Position numbers and translations under genes: made by a program
Part shown: positions 17,336 through 26,916 of the stretch, in pieces
Position numbering within the stretch: the stretch's first letter is position 1
Layout: every line of letters begins with the position of its first letter
DNA from: Nocardioides potassii
GTDB lineage: Bacteria; Actinomycetota; Actinomycetes; Propionibacteriales; Nocardioidaceae
Reading direction: 5' to 3'
Length of the DNA: 64,000 nucleotides
Assembly: GCF_021648885.1 (NCBI RefSeq)
Contig: NZ_JAKJHZ010000005.1
Span: 124,001-188,000, forward strand
The notes under the pieces: generated by a model
What the model was told of the DNA's origin: nothing
Databases searched by the model: none
The model's input: the letters and a program-made list of their open reading frames with translations, nothing else

Positions 17336-19954
17336 TCAGTCCTCCGTCGGGGCGAGCTCGGCGGTGACGCGCAGCTCGGTGGCGGAGTCGTCGGTCTCGA
17401 AGTCGAGCGAGCCGACGACGTTGCCCACGGCGCGGAGGTCGTCCTGCGCCTGGGCGGCGGCCTCGACCAGGGCGGCCGGACCGGTGATCACCACGCGGGA
17501 GAGCGGGGCGCGCATCTTGGCCTTGGCCTGCGACTTGGCGCCGCGGATGCCCGTGAGGGCGGAGGCGACGGCGTCGAGGACCAGCGGCTGCGAGGCGGCG
17601 GCCGACCCGAGGTCGGCCGCGGTCGGCCAGGCGGCGTGGTGGATGGAGCCTTCCTGCCACCACGACCAGACCTCCTCGGTCGCGTAGGGCAGGATCGGCG
17701 CCAGCAGTCGCAGCTGGACGTGCAGGGCGATGGCCAGGGTCGCGCGGGCCGAATCGGTTCCGGGGCCGCCGTCGGCGTCGTACGCCCGCTCCTTGACCAG
17801 CTCGAGGTAGTCGTCGCAGAACTCCCAGAAGAACTTCTCGGTGACCTCGAGCGCCGTCGTGTAGTCGTAGGCCTCGAACGCCTCGGTCGCCCGGCGGACG
17901 ACGATCTCGAGGCGGCCGAGCAGGGCGCAATCGACGGGGTTGCTGACCGCGCTGGGCGACAGCGTGGTCGCGCCGACGTTGCCGAGGACGAACTTGGAGG
18001 CGTTGAGGACCTTCATCGCCAGGCGGCGGCCGACCTTCATCTGCGACTCGTCGAAGGGCGAGTCCATGCCGGGACGCCCGATCGCGGCGCGCCAGCGGAC
18101 GGCGTCGGCGCCGTACTTGTCGAGGATGTCGGTCGGGACGACGACGTTGCCCTTGGACTTCGACATCTTCTTGCGGTCGGGGTCGACGATGAAGCCCGAA
18201 ATCATGGCGTGCGACCAGGGGGCGACGCCGTTCTCGAAGTCGGACCGGACGACGCGGGAGAAGAGCCAGGTGCGGATGATGTCGTGCGCCTGCGTCGCGA
18301 GGTCGTAGGGGAAGACCCGCGAGAACAGGTCGTCGTCGACCTCCCACATGCCCGCGATGTGCGGGGTGAGGGAGGAGGTCGCCCACGTGTCCATCACGTC
18401 GGGGTCACCGATGAAGCCGCCGGGCTTCCCGCGCTGGTCCTCGGTGTAGCCGTGCGGCGCCTGCGTCGACGGGTCGACGGGGAGCTGGTCCTCCGACGGC
18501 ATGAGCGGGTGGTCGTGGTCGGGCTCGCCGTCCGCGTCGAGCGGGTACCAGACCGGGAACGGGATGCCGAAGAACCGCTGCCGCGAGATCAGCCAGTCAC
18601 CGTTGAGGCCGCCGACCCAGTTGTCGTAGCGGTGCTTCATGTGCGCGGGGATCCAGGTGATCTCCTCGCCGCGGACGAGCATCTCCTTGCGGAGCTGGGC
18701 GTCGCGGCCGCCGTTCTTGATGTACCACTGGCGGGTCGCGACGATCTCGAGCGGCTTGTCGCCCTTCTCGTAGAAGTTCGCCATCCGCTGCGTGGCCTTC
18801 GGCTCGCCGTCGAGGTCGCCGGACTCGCGGAGCATGGCGACCATCGCCTCGCGGGCGCTGAAGGTGGTCTTGCCGGCCATCTCGGCGTACGCCGTCGCCG
18901 CGGCGTCCGCGGTGAGCCACTCGGGCGTCTCGCGCAGCAGGCGGCCGTCGCGGCCGATGACCGTGCGGACCGGCAGGCTCAGCTCGCGCCACCACATCAC
19001 GTCGGTGAGGTCACCGAACGTGCAGCACATCGCGATGCCGGCGCCCTTGTCGGGCTCGGCGGCGGGGTGCGCGAGGACCGGGACCTCCACGCCGAAGACG
19101 GGCGAGGTGACGGTCGTCCCGAAGACGTCCTGGTAGCGCTCGTCGTCGGGGTGGGCGATCAGCGCGACGACGCTGGGGATCAGCTCCGGCCGCGTCGTCT
19201 CGATGTGGATCGGGCTGCCGTCGGGCTTGTGGAACGCCACGCGGTGGTAGTGGCCGGGGTAGTCGCGTGCCTCGAGCTCGGCCTGGGCGACGGCCGTCTG
19301 GAACGTGACGTCCCAGAGCGTCGGCGCCTCGGAGAGGTAGGCCTCGCCGCGGGCGTAGTTGCGCAGGAACGCGCGCTGGCTGACGGTGCGCGAGTGGTCC
19401 CCGATCGTCGTGTAGGTCGGGTTCCACTGGACCGACAGGCCGAGCTGGCGCCACAGCGCCTCGAACGCCTTCTCGTCCTCGACCACGAGCCGCTCGCACA
19501 GCTCGATGAAGTTGGGCCGGCTGACCGGGACCTGCTTCTTCGGGTCCGGGTTCTCCGGGGGCGTGAAGTCGGCGTCGTACGGCAGCGTGGGGTCGCACCG
19601 CACGCCGAAGTAGTTCTGGACGCGCCGCTCGGTCGGCAGGCCGTTGTCGTCCCAGCCGATCGGGTAGAAGACGGCCTTGCCCTGCATGCGCTGGTAGCGC
19701 GCGATGAGGTCGGTGTGGCTGTAGGAGTAGACGTGGCCGACGTGCAGCGAACCGCTCACGGTCGGCGGCGGCGTGTCGATGGAGTAGACGTTCTCGCGCG
19801 GCTGCGTGCGGTCGAAGGCGTAGGTGTCGTTGTCGGCCCACGACCGCGACCACTTGTCCTCGAGCCCCTCCAGCGCCGGACGCTCCGGTACGACGACGGC
19901 ACGCGGGTCGGTGCTCGTCGTGTCCGCGGTCGGGGCGCTGGGGTTCTCAGTCAT
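17336..19954 (-). CDS. valS: Valyl-tRNA synthetase
   Basis: 872 residues. Class I motifs are [12 protein letters not shown] (HIGH type, about residue 71) and KKMSKSKGN (around residue 590). The editing CP1 domain lies between them, an anticodon-binding helical domain follows, and a short C-terminal coiled segment ends the protein. It charges tRNA-Val and edits misacylated Thr. It is transcribed against its neighbours. TAGACT ends 6 nt before its ATG, so the transcript is probably leaderless, with no room for a T-box or other leader control. Confidence 0.96.
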   Translation of the reverse strand: MTENPSAPTADTTSTDPRAVVVPERPALEGLEDKWSRSWADNDTYAFDRTQPRENVYSIDTPPPTVSGSLHVGHVYSYSHTDLIARYQRMQGKAVFYPIGWDDNGLPTERRVQNYFGVRCDPTLPYDADFTPPENPDPKKQVPVSRPNFIELCERLVVEDEKAFEALWRQLGLSVQWNPTYTTIGDHSRTVSQRAFLRNYARGEAYLSEAPTLWDVTFQTAVAQAELEARDYPGHYHRVAFHKPDGSPIHIETTRPELIPSVVALIAHPDDERYQDVFGTTVTSPVFGVEVPVLAHPAAEPDKGAGIAMCCTFGDLTDVMWWRELSLPVRTVIGRDGRLLRETPEWLTADAAATAYAEMAGKTTFSAREAMVAMLRESGDLDGEPKATQRMANFYEKGDKPLEIVATRQWYIKNGGRDAQLRKEMLVRGEEITWIPAHMKHRYDNWVGGLNGDWLISRQRFFGIPFPVWYPLDADGEPDHDHPLMPSEDQLPVDPSTQAPHGYTEDQRGKPGGFIGDPDVMDTWATSSLTPHIAGMWEVDDDLFSRVFPYDLATQAHDIIRTWLFSRVVRSDFENGVAPWSHAMISGFIVDPDRKKMSKSKGNVVVPTDILDKYGADAVRWRAAIGRPGMDSPFDESQMKVGRRLAMKVLNASKFVLGNVGATTLSPSAVSNPVDCALLGRLEIVVRRATEAFEAYDYTTALEVTEKFFWEFCDDYLELVKERAYDADGGPGTDSARATLAIALHVQLRLLAPILPYATEEVWSWWQEGSIHHAAWPTAADLGSAAASQPLVLDAVASALTGIRGAKSQAKAKMRAPLSRVVITGPAALVEAAAQAQDDLRAVGNVVGSLDFETDDSATELRVTAELAPTED

Positions 19955-19960
19955 GCGGGA

Positions 19961-19966
19961 AGTCTA
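19961..19966 (-). promoter_or_regulatory. -10 hexamer of valS (leaderless)
   Basis: TAGACT on the minus strand, 6 nt before the valS ATG at 19954. Confidence 0.55.
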
Positions 19967-20018
19967 TTGACGGGCCTCCTGCCTGCGAAAACGAGTATGC
20001 CGCCGCTGCACGGATGAC

Positions 20019-20024
20019 TAGCGT
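20019..20024 (+). promoter_or_regulatory. -10 hexamer of the GNAT gene
   Basis: TAGCGT ends 6 nt before the ATG at 20031. With the valS element it forms a divergent leaderless pair. Confidence 0.5.
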
Positions 20025-20030
20025 CGCGCC

Positions 20031-20948
20031 ATGGAGCTCGAGTTCTTCGACACCCCGCAGCCGTTCCTCGATGCGGCCGGCGACCTGCTCGCCGCCGATC
20101 CGGTCCTGGGCAGCGTGATCGCGAGCGTCACCGCGCGCACGGCCCGCGAGCTGGCCGACGGGATCGACTCGTGGGCCGAGGTGGGTGCGCCCTTCCAGCG
20201 CTGGTGGGTGGTGGTCCGCGGCGACAGGGGCGACGTCGTCAGCGCCGCCATGCGCACCGCGCCGTTCAAGCCCTACCCGTCCTTCTCGCTGCCGATGTCG
20301 GACGAGGCCGCGCGAGCCCTCGCGGCCGCTCTGCACGCGCGCGGCGAGCACCTCGGCGGCGCCAACGGGGCGCTGCCCGGGGCCGAGGTGCTGGCGCGGA
20401 CCACGGCCGACCTCGGTGGGGGAGAGCTGGTGGTCGACAAGACCACGCGCCTCTGGGAGTGCACCGAGGTGGCGGCCCCGCCGGCGCCCGAGGGTCGCCT
20501 GCGCCGAGCGACCGAGGACGACGCCGAGCTGGTGCTCGCGTGGTTCACGGACTTCCACGCCGAGGCCGACGAGCAGGCCGGCCGCGAGCCCGACCCCGAC
20601 TCCGGCGAGCACAACACCCTGGACAGCATCCTGGTCCGGATCCGCGAGGGGGTCGAGTGGCTGTGGGAGCTGCCCGACGGCACGGTCGCGCACCTCTCCG
20701 GCTCCGGGCTGCCGACGTACGGCGTCGTGCGGATCGGTCCGGTCTACACGCCCAGAGAGCACCGGGGTCGCGGCATCGCGTCGTACGTCGTCGGCGAGCT
20801 GACCCGCCGCGGCCTCGAGGCGGGGCACCGGATGTGCCTGTTCACCGACCAGGCCAACCCGACCTCCAACAAGATCTACGCCGCGCTCGGCTATCAGCCG
20901 GTCGTCGACATGGCCGAGCACCTCGTCAGCCCGCCGCCGAGGCCCTAG
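20031..20948 (+). CDS. GNAT-family N-acetyltransferase
   Basis: 305 residues. The C-terminal half holds the acetyl-CoA site: strand VRIGPVYTPREHRGRGIASY with the R-G-R-G-I pyrophosphate loop, then CLFTDQANPTSNKIYAALGY typical of motif B. The N-terminal half is a divergent acyltransferase-like domain without obvious motifs, as in other large single-chain GNATs. The acceptor is unknown. It is divergent from valS. Its TAG stop is shared with the -10 hexamer of the next gene. Confidence 0.82.
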   Translation: MELEFFDTPQPFLDAAGDLLAADPVLGSVIASVTARTARELADGIDSWAEVGAPFQRWWVVVRGDRGDVVSAAMRTAPFKPYPSFSLPMSDEAARALAAALHARGEHLGGANGALPGAEVLARTTADLGGGELVVDKTTRLWECTEVAAPPAPEGRLRRATEDDAELVLAWFTDFHAEADEQAGREPDPDSGEHNTLDSILVRIREGVEWLWELPDGTVAHLSGSGLPTYGVVRIGPVYTPREHRGRGIASYVVGELTRRGLEAGHRMCLFTDQANPTSNKIYAALGYQPVVDMAEHLVSPPPRP

Positions 20949-20951
20949 CCT
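20946..20951 (+). promoter_or_regulatory. -10 hexamer overlapping the GNAT stop codon
   Basis: TAGCCT uses the TAG stop of the preceding gene and ends 6 nt before the ATG at 20958. Confidence 0.5.
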
Positions 20952-20957
20952 CGTCGG

Positions 20958-21953
20958 ATGCGCCGGGTCCTGATCGTCACCGTGTCCCTGGTCGTCACCG
21001 CCGTCGTGCTCCCTGCAGCGGCGACCCCTCAGCTCGAGCGGCGCGCGCCGGTCCACACCGTCGGCGGGTGCCGGGTGTTCCCTGCCGACAACCCGTGGAA
21101 CCGGCGGATCGACGACCGGCCGGTGCACCGGAAGTCCCGGGCGATCGTCTCGCGGCAGGCCGCGGGCCACGACCTGCACCTCGACCTCGGCACGACCGAG
21201 GAGTACTACGGCATCCCGGTCAACGTCGTCGACGCCGACCAGCCCCTGCTGCCGCTGCAGTTCGGCGTGGACGGCGAGGACTACGGCGACGAGAGCGACC
21301 GCGGTCCCGTGTTCGTCCCGGCCGACGCCGCCATCGAGGGCGGCAGCACCCGCGACCCCGACCCCGGTTCCGGCGACCGGCACGTGATCACCGTCCGGCG
21401 CGGCACCTGCGACCTCGTCGAGCTGTACGCCGCCGAGCGGGTGTACGACGCCAGTGGGCAGGTCGTCGCCTGGCGCGCCGCCGCGGCCGCGCGCTGGGAC
21501 CTGTCGTCCAACAGGCTCCGCCCGGCCCGGTGGACCTCCGCCGACGCCGCCGGCCTGCCGATCCTGCCGGGGCTGCTGTCCTACGACGAGGCCGCCTCGG
21601 GGCGGATCACCCACGCCCTGCGCTTCACGCTGCCCAGCGCGCGGGCGGCGTACACCTGGCCGGCGCGCCACTGCGGCCCGAGCGGCAACACGGCCTCCGG
21701 CCTGCCGGCGTACGGCATGCGCTTCCGGCTCAGGAGGTCCTTCCCCGCAGGGCGCTACACCGGCGCCGCGAAGGCGATGGTCGTCGCGATGAAGCGCTAC
21801 GGGCTCGTCTACGCCGACCAGGGCTCGTCGATGTTCGTCACCGGCACCGCGGACCCGCGGTGGGCCGACGCCCTGGACCAGTTCCGCGCGCACCCGCTCG
21901 ACGGCCGCTCGCTCGAGGTCGTGAAGCCGTGGAAGCGGATCGTGCGCTGCTGA
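20958..21953 (+). CDS. Secreted protein of an uncharacterised actinobacterial family
   Basis: 331 residues with a signal peptide (MRRVLIVTVSLVVTAVVLPA, cleavage expected after the Ala-rich segment near 22-24). The mature part begins with a segment around CRVFPADNPWN and includes the conserved-looking RWDLSSNRLRPARWTSADAA and LPILPGLLSYDEA. From memory these recur in a widespread family of secreted actinobacterial proteins of unknown function. Conserved Asp/Glu/His residues could be catalytic, but no known active site is evident. Three Cys remain after the signal. It is probably a monocistronic leaderless unit before folC. Confidence 0.65.
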   Translation: MRRVLIVTVSLVVTAVVLPAAATPQLERRAPVHTVGGCRVFPADNPWNRRIDDRPVHRKSRAIVSRQAAGHDLHLDLGTTEEYYGIPVNVVDADQPLLPLQFGVDGEDYGDESDRGPVFVPADAAIEGGSTRDPDPGSGDRHVITVRRGTCDLVELYAAERVYDASGQVVAWRAAAAARWDLSSNRLRPARWTSADAAGLPILPGLLSYDEAASGRITHALRFTLPSARAAYTWPARHCGPSGNTASGLPAYGMRFRLRRSFPAGRYTGAAKAMVVAMKRYGLVYADQGSSMFVTGTADPRWADALDQFRAHPLDGRSLEVVKPWKRIVRC

Positions 21954-21959
21954 CGCCCC

Positions 21960-21965
21960 TAGACT
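21960..21965 (+). promoter_or_regulatory. -10 hexamer of folC
   Basis: TAGACT ends 9 nt before the ATG at 21975, giving at most a leader of a few nucleotides. Confidence 0.45.
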
Positions 21966-21974
21966 CAGCACGAG

Positions 21975-23333
21975 ATGACTGACGCCCCGCCTGACGCCCG
22001 CCCAGCCGAGACCTTCGACGAGGTCGAGGACGCCCTGCTGTCCCGCTGGCCCGAGACCAAGCTCGAGCCGAGCCTCGACCGGATCCTCGCCTTCGCCGAG
22101 CTCCTCGGCGAGCCCCAGCGCTCCTTCCGGTCGGTCCACCTGACCGGCACCAACGGCAAGACGAGCACCAGCCGGATGGTCGAGACGCTCCTGCGCGCGC
22201 TCGACCTGCGCACCGGCCGGTTCACCTCGCCCCACCTCGAGAAGATGAGCGAGCGGATCAGCATCGACGGCGAGCCGCTCGACGACGAGGAGTTCGTCCG
22301 GGCCTTCAACGACGTCGCTCCCTACACCCACCTCGTCGACGCCGAGCAGGAGCACCCGCTCAGCTTCTTCGAGACGATCGTCGGGATGGCCTACGCCGCC
22401 TTCGCCGACGCCCCGGTCGACGTCGCGGTCGTCGAGGTCGGGATGGGCGGTGCATGGGACGCGACCAACGTGATCGACGCCGACGTGGCCGTCGTGCTGC
22501 CGATCGCCGTCGACCACGAGAAGTACCTCGGCAGCGATCCCGCGACCATCGCGGTCGAGAAGGCCGGCATCATCAAGCCGGGATCGGTCGCCGTCCTCGC
22601 GCAGCAGACGCCGGAGGTGGCCGCCGTGCTGCTGGAGCGTGCCGCCGAGGTCGGCGCGACCGTCGCTCGCGAGGGCATGGAGTTCGGTGTCGTCTCCCGC
22701 ACGCCCGCGGTCGGTGGCCAGGTCGTCTCCATCCAGGGCCTCCGGGCGCGGTACGACGACGTGTTCCTGCCGCTCTACGGCGCCCACCAGGCGCAGAACG
22801 CCGCCGTCGCCCTCGCCGCGGTGGAGTCGTTCGGCACCGGCGCGCTCGACGAGGACCTCGTCCGTGCCGCCTTCGCCGAGGTGACGTCGCCCGGCCGGCT
22901 CGAGATCATCCGCCGCAGCCCGACGATCCTGCTCGACGCCGCGCACAACCCGCACGGCGCGGAGGCGGCCGCTGCGGCGCTGTCCGACTCCTTCTCCTTC
23001 AGCCCGCTGATCGGCGTGATGGGCGTGATGGAGGACAAGGACTACGAGGGCGTGCTGGCCGCGTTCGAGCCGCACCTCGCCCACCTGGTCGTCACCCAGA
23101 ACTCGACACCGCGGTCGATGTCCGCCGTCGCCCTCGGCCGCGTGGCAGCCGAGGTCTTCGGCGAGGACCGCGTGACCGTCGTGCCCGACCTCGCCGAGGC
23201 GATCGACCGCGCCGCGACCCTCGCTGAGGCGGGGGAGGCGATCGACGTCTCCATCGGCGCCGGCGCCGTGCTGGTCACCGGCTCGGTCGTCACGGTCGGC
23301 GAGGCCCGCGCGATGCTCAAGGGCCGCCGATGA
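21975..23333 (+). CDS. folC: Folylpolyglutamate synthase / dihydrofolate synthase
   Basis: 452 residues. The Mur-ligase-type P-loop is at about 57-64 (GTNGKTST), followed by the conserved FTSPHLEKMSERI segment and the C-terminal motif LLDAAHNPHGAEAA. It adds glutamate to dihydropteroate and to folates. Position downstream of valS and upstream of DUF4233 and ndk is the conserved actinobacterial order. Its stop overlaps the next start as ATGA, so DUF4233 is translated with it. Confidence 0.94.
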   Translation: MTDAPPDARPAETFDEVEDALLSRWPETKLEPSLDRILAFAELLGEPQRSFRSVHLTGTNGKTSTSRMVETLLRALDLRTGRFTSPHLEKMSERISIDGEPLDDEEFVRAFNDVAPYTHLVDAEQEHPLSFFETIVGMAYAAFADAPVDVAVVEVGMGGAWDATNVIDADVAVVLPIAVDHEKYLGSDPATIAVEKAGIIKPGSVAVLAQQTPEVAAVLLERAAEVGATVAREGMEFGVVSRTPAVGGQVVSIQGLRARYDDVFLPLYGAHQAQNAAVALAAVESFGTGALDEDLVRAAFAEVTSPGRLEIIRRSPTILLDAAHNPHGAEAAAAALSDSFSFSPLIGVMGVMEDKDYEGVLAAFEPHLAHLVVTQNSTPRSMSAVALGRVAAEVFGEDRVTVVPDLAEAIDRAATLAEAGEAIDVSIGAGAVLVTGSVVTVGEARAMLKGRR

Positions 23334-23755
23334 GCGATGAGCCCGACCCGGTGCCCGCCGACCCTGTGCCTTCCGAGGGGGTGCCCGCCAACACCGAGCG
23401 CTCGCCGCGACGCGGCATGTGCGCCGCCGTGCTCAGCCTCGAGGCGATCGCGCTCGGCCTCACGACCCCGGTGATGATCACCATCGCCGACGTGGACACC
23501 GGCACGGCCCTGGCCGTCGGTCTCGGGATGGCCGTCGTCTGCCTGCTGCTCGCCGGCATGCTCCGCGCCGAGTGGGCCTTCGCCGCCGGGTACGTGGTCC
23601 AGGTGGCCGCGATCGGTCTCGGCTTCGTCGTACCGGTGATGTTCGGCCTCGGCGCCATCTTCGCCGCGCTGTGGGCGGGCGCCGACCTGCTCGGCCGCAA
23701 GATCGAGCGCGAGCGTGCCGCCGCGTGGGCGGCGTACCGAGCGGAGAACGGCTGA
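23330..23755 (+). CDS. DUF4233 family membrane protein
   Basis: 141 residues. After a Pro/Glu-rich N-terminus, three to four hydrophobic helices can be read (for example LSLEAIALGLTTPVMITIA and VQVAAIGLGFVVPVMFGLGA), ending in a charged ERERAAAWAAYRAENG tail. This small protein is regularly found between folC and ndk in actinobacteria; its function is unknown. It overlaps folC by 4 nt. The position is the main argument for the family name. Confidence 0.82.
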   Translation: MSDEPDPVPADPVPSEGVPANTERSPRRGMCAAVLSLEAIALGLTTPVMITIADVDTGTALAVGLGMAVVCLLLAGMLRAEWAFAAGYVVQVAAIGLGFVVPVMFGLGAIFAALWAGADLLGRKIERERAAAWAAYRAENG

Positions 23756-23765
23756 CCCGCCTCGC

Positions 23766-23771
23766 TAGGCT
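23766..23771 (+). promoter_or_regulatory. -10 hexamer of ndk (leaderless)
   Basis: TAGGCT ends 6 nt before the ndk ATG at 23778. Confidence 0.55.
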
Positions 23772-23777
23772 GCGCGC

Positions 23778-24203
23778 ATGACCGACGTCCAGCGTTCCCT
23801 CGTCCTCGTCAAGCCCGACGGCGTGCGCCGCGGCCTCTCGGGAGAGATCCTGCGCCGGATCGAGGCCAAGGGCTACACGCTCACGGCCGTGGAGCTGCGC
23901 ACCGCGACCACCGAGATCCTCGCCGAGCACTACGCCGAGCACGAGGGCAAGCCGTTCTACGGCCCGCTCGTCGAGTTCATGCTGTCCGGCCCGGTGCTGG
24001 CCGTCGTGATCGAGGGCCAGCGCTGCATCGAGGGCTTCCGCTCGCTCGCCGGCGCCACCGACCCGACCCTCGCCGCCCCCGGCACCATCCGCGGCGACCT
24101 CGGTCGCGACTGGGGCCTCGCCGTCCAGCAGAACCTCGTGCACGGCTCGGACTCCGAGGAGTCCGCCGCCCGCGAGATCGGCATCTGGTTCCCCGGGCTG
24201 TGA
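23778..24203 (+). CDS. ndk: Nucleoside diphosphate kinase
   Basis: 141 residues. It equilibrates nucleoside di- and triphosphates through a phosphohistidine. The start [15 protein letters not shown], the phosphate-binding segment [10 protein letters not shown] and the active-site His in NLVHGSDS (around residue 120) are all present, with the usual EIGIWFPGL end. A leaderless promoter lies upstream and a hairpin terminator just downstream. Confidence 0.97.
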   Translation: MTDVQRSLVLVKPDGVRRGLSGEILRRIEAKGYTLTAVELRTATTEILAEHYAEHEGKPFYGPLVEFMLSGPVLAVVIEGQRCIEGFRSLAGATDPTLAAPGTIRGDLGRDWGLAVQQNLVHGSDSEESAAREIGIWFPGL

Positions 24204-24209
24204 GCCGTA

Positions 24210-24241
24210 GCAGGAGTCACCGCTGAAGCGGGGACTCCTGC
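24210..24241 (+). terminator. Terminator hairpin of ndk
   Basis: A 9-bp perfect outer stem (24210-24218 with 24233-24241) encloses a second short CCGC/GCGG stem. It begins 6 nt after the ndk stop. Confidence 0.75.
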
Positions 24242-24362
24242 GCGGACCGGCCGTTGCAACCCCCACATCGCGCAAGACTCACCCAGTCCGGCGGCCCGGC
24301 GCCGACCTCGTACGTCCCACATGCCCCATGCACCCCGCGCGTGTCCTGCCGGGAAGACCGCA

Positions 24363-24386
24363 CCACGCTCCTTAACCTGAGCGTGG
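24363..24386 (+). promoter_or_regulatory. Hairpin in the mreB upstream region
   Basis: CCACGCTC (24363-24370) pairs perfectly with GAGCGTGG (24379-24386) across an 8-nt AT-containing loop, 64 nt before the mreB ATG. The loop carries CTTAACCT, the most AT-rich stretch in this gap. It could be an operator, a leader hairpin or part of the promoter. The rest of the 24242-24449 gap shows nothing clear. Confidence 0.35.
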
Positions 24387-24449
24387 GTCGGAACCAGCGC
24401 TGACCCCTCTTCCCGGAGCACCACCCGACCTGCAGGGGCAGCAGCGGCA

Positions 24450-25478
24450 ATGGCACACAACCTCATCGGCCGAGACATGGCTGTGGACCTCGGCACCGCC
24501 AACACGCTGGTCTACGTCCGGGGCAAGGGTGTCGTGCTCGACGAGCCGTCGGTCGTGGCGATGAACACGACCACGGGCGAGGTGCTCGCCGTGGGCCACG
24601 AGGCCAAGCGGATGATCGGTCGGACCCCCGACAACATCGCCGCGATCCGGCCGCTGAAGGACGGCGTGATCGCCGACTTCGAGGCGACCGAGCAGATGCT
24701 GCGCTACTTCATCCACCAGGTGCACCGGCGCCGCTACTTCGCCAAGCCCCGCATGGTGATCTGCGTGCCGAGCGGGATCACCGCCGTCGAGCAGCGCGCG
24801 GTCAAGGAGGCCGGCTACCAGGCCGGCGCCCGCCGGGTCTACATCGTCGAGGAGCCGATGGCCGCGGCGATCGGCGCCGGGCTGCCGGTCCACGAGGCCA
24901 CCGGCAACATGGTCGTCGACGTCGGCGGCGGTACGACCGAGGTCGCCGTGATCAGCCTCGGCGGCATCGTCACCAGCCTCTCGGTCCGCACTGCTGGCGA
25001 CGACCTCGACCAGGCGATCATCGCGTGGATGAAGAAGGAGTACTCCCTCATGCTGGGGGAGCGCACCGCCGAGGAGATGAAGATGACCCTCGGGTCGGCC
25101 TTCCCGCTCCCCAGCGAGCCCGACGCCGAGATCCGCGGCCGCGACATGGTCTCCGGCCTGCCCCGCACGGTCGTGGTGTCGAGCTCCGAGCTCCGCCAGG
25201 CGCTCGAGGAGCCGCTCCACAACATCGTCGACGCGGTGCGCAGCACCCTCGACCAGACCCCGCCCGAGCTCGCCGGCGACATCATGGACCGCGGCATCGT
25301 CCTCACCGGCGGCGGCGCGATGCTGCGTGGCCTCGACGAGCGGCTGCGCCACGAGACCGGCATGCCCGTGCACGTCGCCGAGGACCCGCTGTCCTCGGTC
25401 GCCTACGGCGCCGGCAAGTGTGTCGAGGAGTTCGAGGCCCTCCAGCAGGTGCTCGTCTCCGACGTGAGGCGCTTCTGA
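24450..25478 (+). CDS. mreB: Rod-shape protein MreB (bacterial actin)
   Basis: 342 residues. Actin-fold phosphate loops are [14 protein letters not shown] (phosphate 1) and [16 protein letters not shown] (phosphate 2), with the adenosine motif [18 protein letters not shown] near the C-terminus. MreB filaments guide lateral cell-wall synthesis with MreC, MreD, RodA and PBP2, all encoded directly downstream. It starts the five-gene operon; the ribosome site before the ATG is weak (CAGGGGCAGC). The stop and the mreC start share TGATG. Confidence 0.96.
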   Translation: MAHNLIGRDMAVDLGTANTLVYVRGKGVVLDEPSVVAMNTTTGEVLAVGHEAKRMIGRTPDNIAAIRPLKDGVIADFEATEQMLRYFIHQVHRRRYFAKPRMVICVPSGITAVEQRAVKEAGYQAGARRVYIVEEPMAAAIGAGLPVHEATGNMVVDVGGGTTEVAVISLGGIVTSLSVRTAGDDLDQAIIAWMKKEYSLMLGERTAEEMKMTLGSAFPLPSEPDAEIRGRDMVSGLPRTVVVSSSELRQALEEPLHNIVDAVRSTLDQTPPELAGDIMDRGIVLTGGGAMLRGLDERLRHETGMPVHVAEDPLSSVAYGAGKCVEEFEALQQVLVSDVRRF

Positions 25479-26407
25479 TGGGCGCGCTCGGGGGACGCGA
25501 GCGGCGCTGGACCGGGCTGGACAGGCTCGAGTCGCGCAACCGCCCGCCACGCTCGCTGCTGGTCGCGCTGGTGCTCGCCAGCATCACGCTCGTGACGCTC
25601 GACGTCTCCGGCGGCGCCGGCTCGCCGCTCGACCCGGCCCGCCGGGCTGTCGGCGAGGCGTTCGGGCCGGCCGAGTCGACCGTCGCGGCCGCCGTACGCC
25701 CGTTCACCTCCGTGCCGGCCTGGTTCCGGAGCAAGAGCGACCTCGCCGACGAGGTGCGTGACCTCGAGGCCAGCAACGCCGACCTCAGGAGCCAGGTCGA
25801 GCTCGCGGGCTTCGAGCGCAACCGCCTCGAGCAGTACGACGGCCTCACGACCGCCGCGGCCGACCTGGGCTCGGCCCTGCTCCCCGCCCGGGTGGTCGCC
25901 GTCGGGTCGCGCCAGTCGCAGAGCTTCACGGTCACCATCGACGCGGGCTCGGCCGCCGGCGTCGGCCCCGACATGACGGTCGTCAACAACGACGGCCTCG
26001 TCGGCCGCGTCCTGCGCGTCACGCGCAGCACCGCGACCGTCCTGCTGATCGTGGACCCCGACTCGACGGTCGGCGGCCGCGTCGGCTCGAGCATGGAGAT
26101 CGGCTTCGTCAACGGCAGCGGCTCGCTCGACCAGGCCGCCGGCCTCGACCTGCGCCTCGTCGACGACGCGTCCGTCCCCGCCCGCGACGACACCGTCGTG
26201 ACGTGGGGGAGCAGCACGGGGCCCTACGAGCCGGGGGTGCCGATCGGCCGCATCACCGAGGTCTACTCCTCCCTGCGCGAGGCCTCCCAGCGGGCCGTCG
26301 TCGAGCCGTTCGTCGACTTCTCCTCCCTCGACGTGGTCGGGGTGATGGTGCCCAGCGGGTCGACCAGCGACCGCGCCCTCATCGAGGCGGACGGGACGCT
26401 GCGATGA
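25478..26407 (+). CDS. mreC: Rod-shape-determining protein MreC
   Basis: 309 residues. A short cytoplasmic N-terminus precedes one membrane helix (about residues 25-45, SLLVALVLASITLVTLDVSG). A coiled coil follows (DEVRDLEASNADLRSQVEL), then the beta-rich periplasm-facing domain with the typical GPDMTVVNNDGLVGRVL. MreC scaffolds the elongasome outside the membrane. ATG 25478 overlaps the mreB stop by one base; the end overlaps mreD (ATGA). Confidence 0.93.
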   Translation: MGALGGRERRWTGLDRLESRNRPPRSLLVALVLASITLVTLDVSGGAGSPLDPARRAVGEAFGPAESTVAAAVRPFTSVPAWFRSKSDLADEVRDLEASNADLRSQVELAGFERNRLEQYDGLTTAAADLGSALLPARVVAVGSRQSQSFTVTIDAGSAAGVGPDMTVVNNDGLVGRVLRVTRSTATVLLIVDPDSTVGGRVGSSMEIGFVNGSGSLDQAAGLDLRLVDDASVPARDDTVVTWGSSTGPYEPGVPIGRITEVYSSLREASQRAVVEPFVDFSSLDVVGVMVPSGSTSDRALIEADGTLR

Positions 26408-26916
26408 CGTACCTCCGCTGGCTCGCCGCGCTCGCCGCCGTCGTGGTCGCCCTCGTCGTGCAGGTCTCGCTGTTCCCGCACCTGGCGTGGCACGGCATCG
26501 TGCCCAACCTGTGCCTGCTCGTCGTCGTCGCGGCCGCGCTCACCGTCGAGGCGCCCTTCGCGCTGGTGCTCGGCTTCGTGGCCGGGCTGACCCTCGACCT
26601 CGCGCCCCCGGCCGACCACGTGGCCGGTCGCTGGGCGCTCGCGCTGACGATCGCCGCGTTCCTCGCCGCGCGCGTGCGGCAGGACCAGAAGCCCAGCGCG
26701 ATGGCCGTCGTCGGCACCGTTGCCGCGGCGTCGTTCGTCGCGACCTCCCTGTTCGCGCTGTCCGGGATCGTCCTCGACGACCCGGGCTCGTCCGTCGGCG
26801 GCCTGCTGGAGGTCGTCCTGGTCGCAGTCGTCTGGGACGTGCTGCTCACGCCGTTCGTCCTCCCGCCGCTGATGAGGCTCTTCGCCCGCCTGAGCCCGCA
26901 GTGGGCGACGACGTGA
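26404..26916 (+). CDS. mreD: Rod-shape-determining protein MreD
   Basis: 170 residues and almost wholly hydrophobic, with five predicted membrane helices (for example LAALAAVVVALVVQVSLFPH at the start). Sequence is poorly conserved in this family; the call rests on size, topology and position between mreC and the PBP2 gene. It overlaps both neighbours by 4 nt (ATGA, GTGA), consistent with coupled translation. Confidence 0.87.
   Translation: MTYLRWLAALAAVVVALVVQVSLFPHLAWHGIVPNLCLLVVVAAALTVEAPFALVLGFVAGLTLDLAPPADHVAGRWALALTIAAFLAARVRQDQKPSAMAVVGTVAAASFVATSLFALSGIVLDDPGSSVGGLLEVVLVAVVWDVLLTPFVLPPLMRLFARLSPQWATT

Noticed and set aside
19955..20030. T-box or riboswitch upstream of valS
   Set aside because: The -10 lies 6 nt from the start codon, leaving no leader; no specifier-loop structure was seen.
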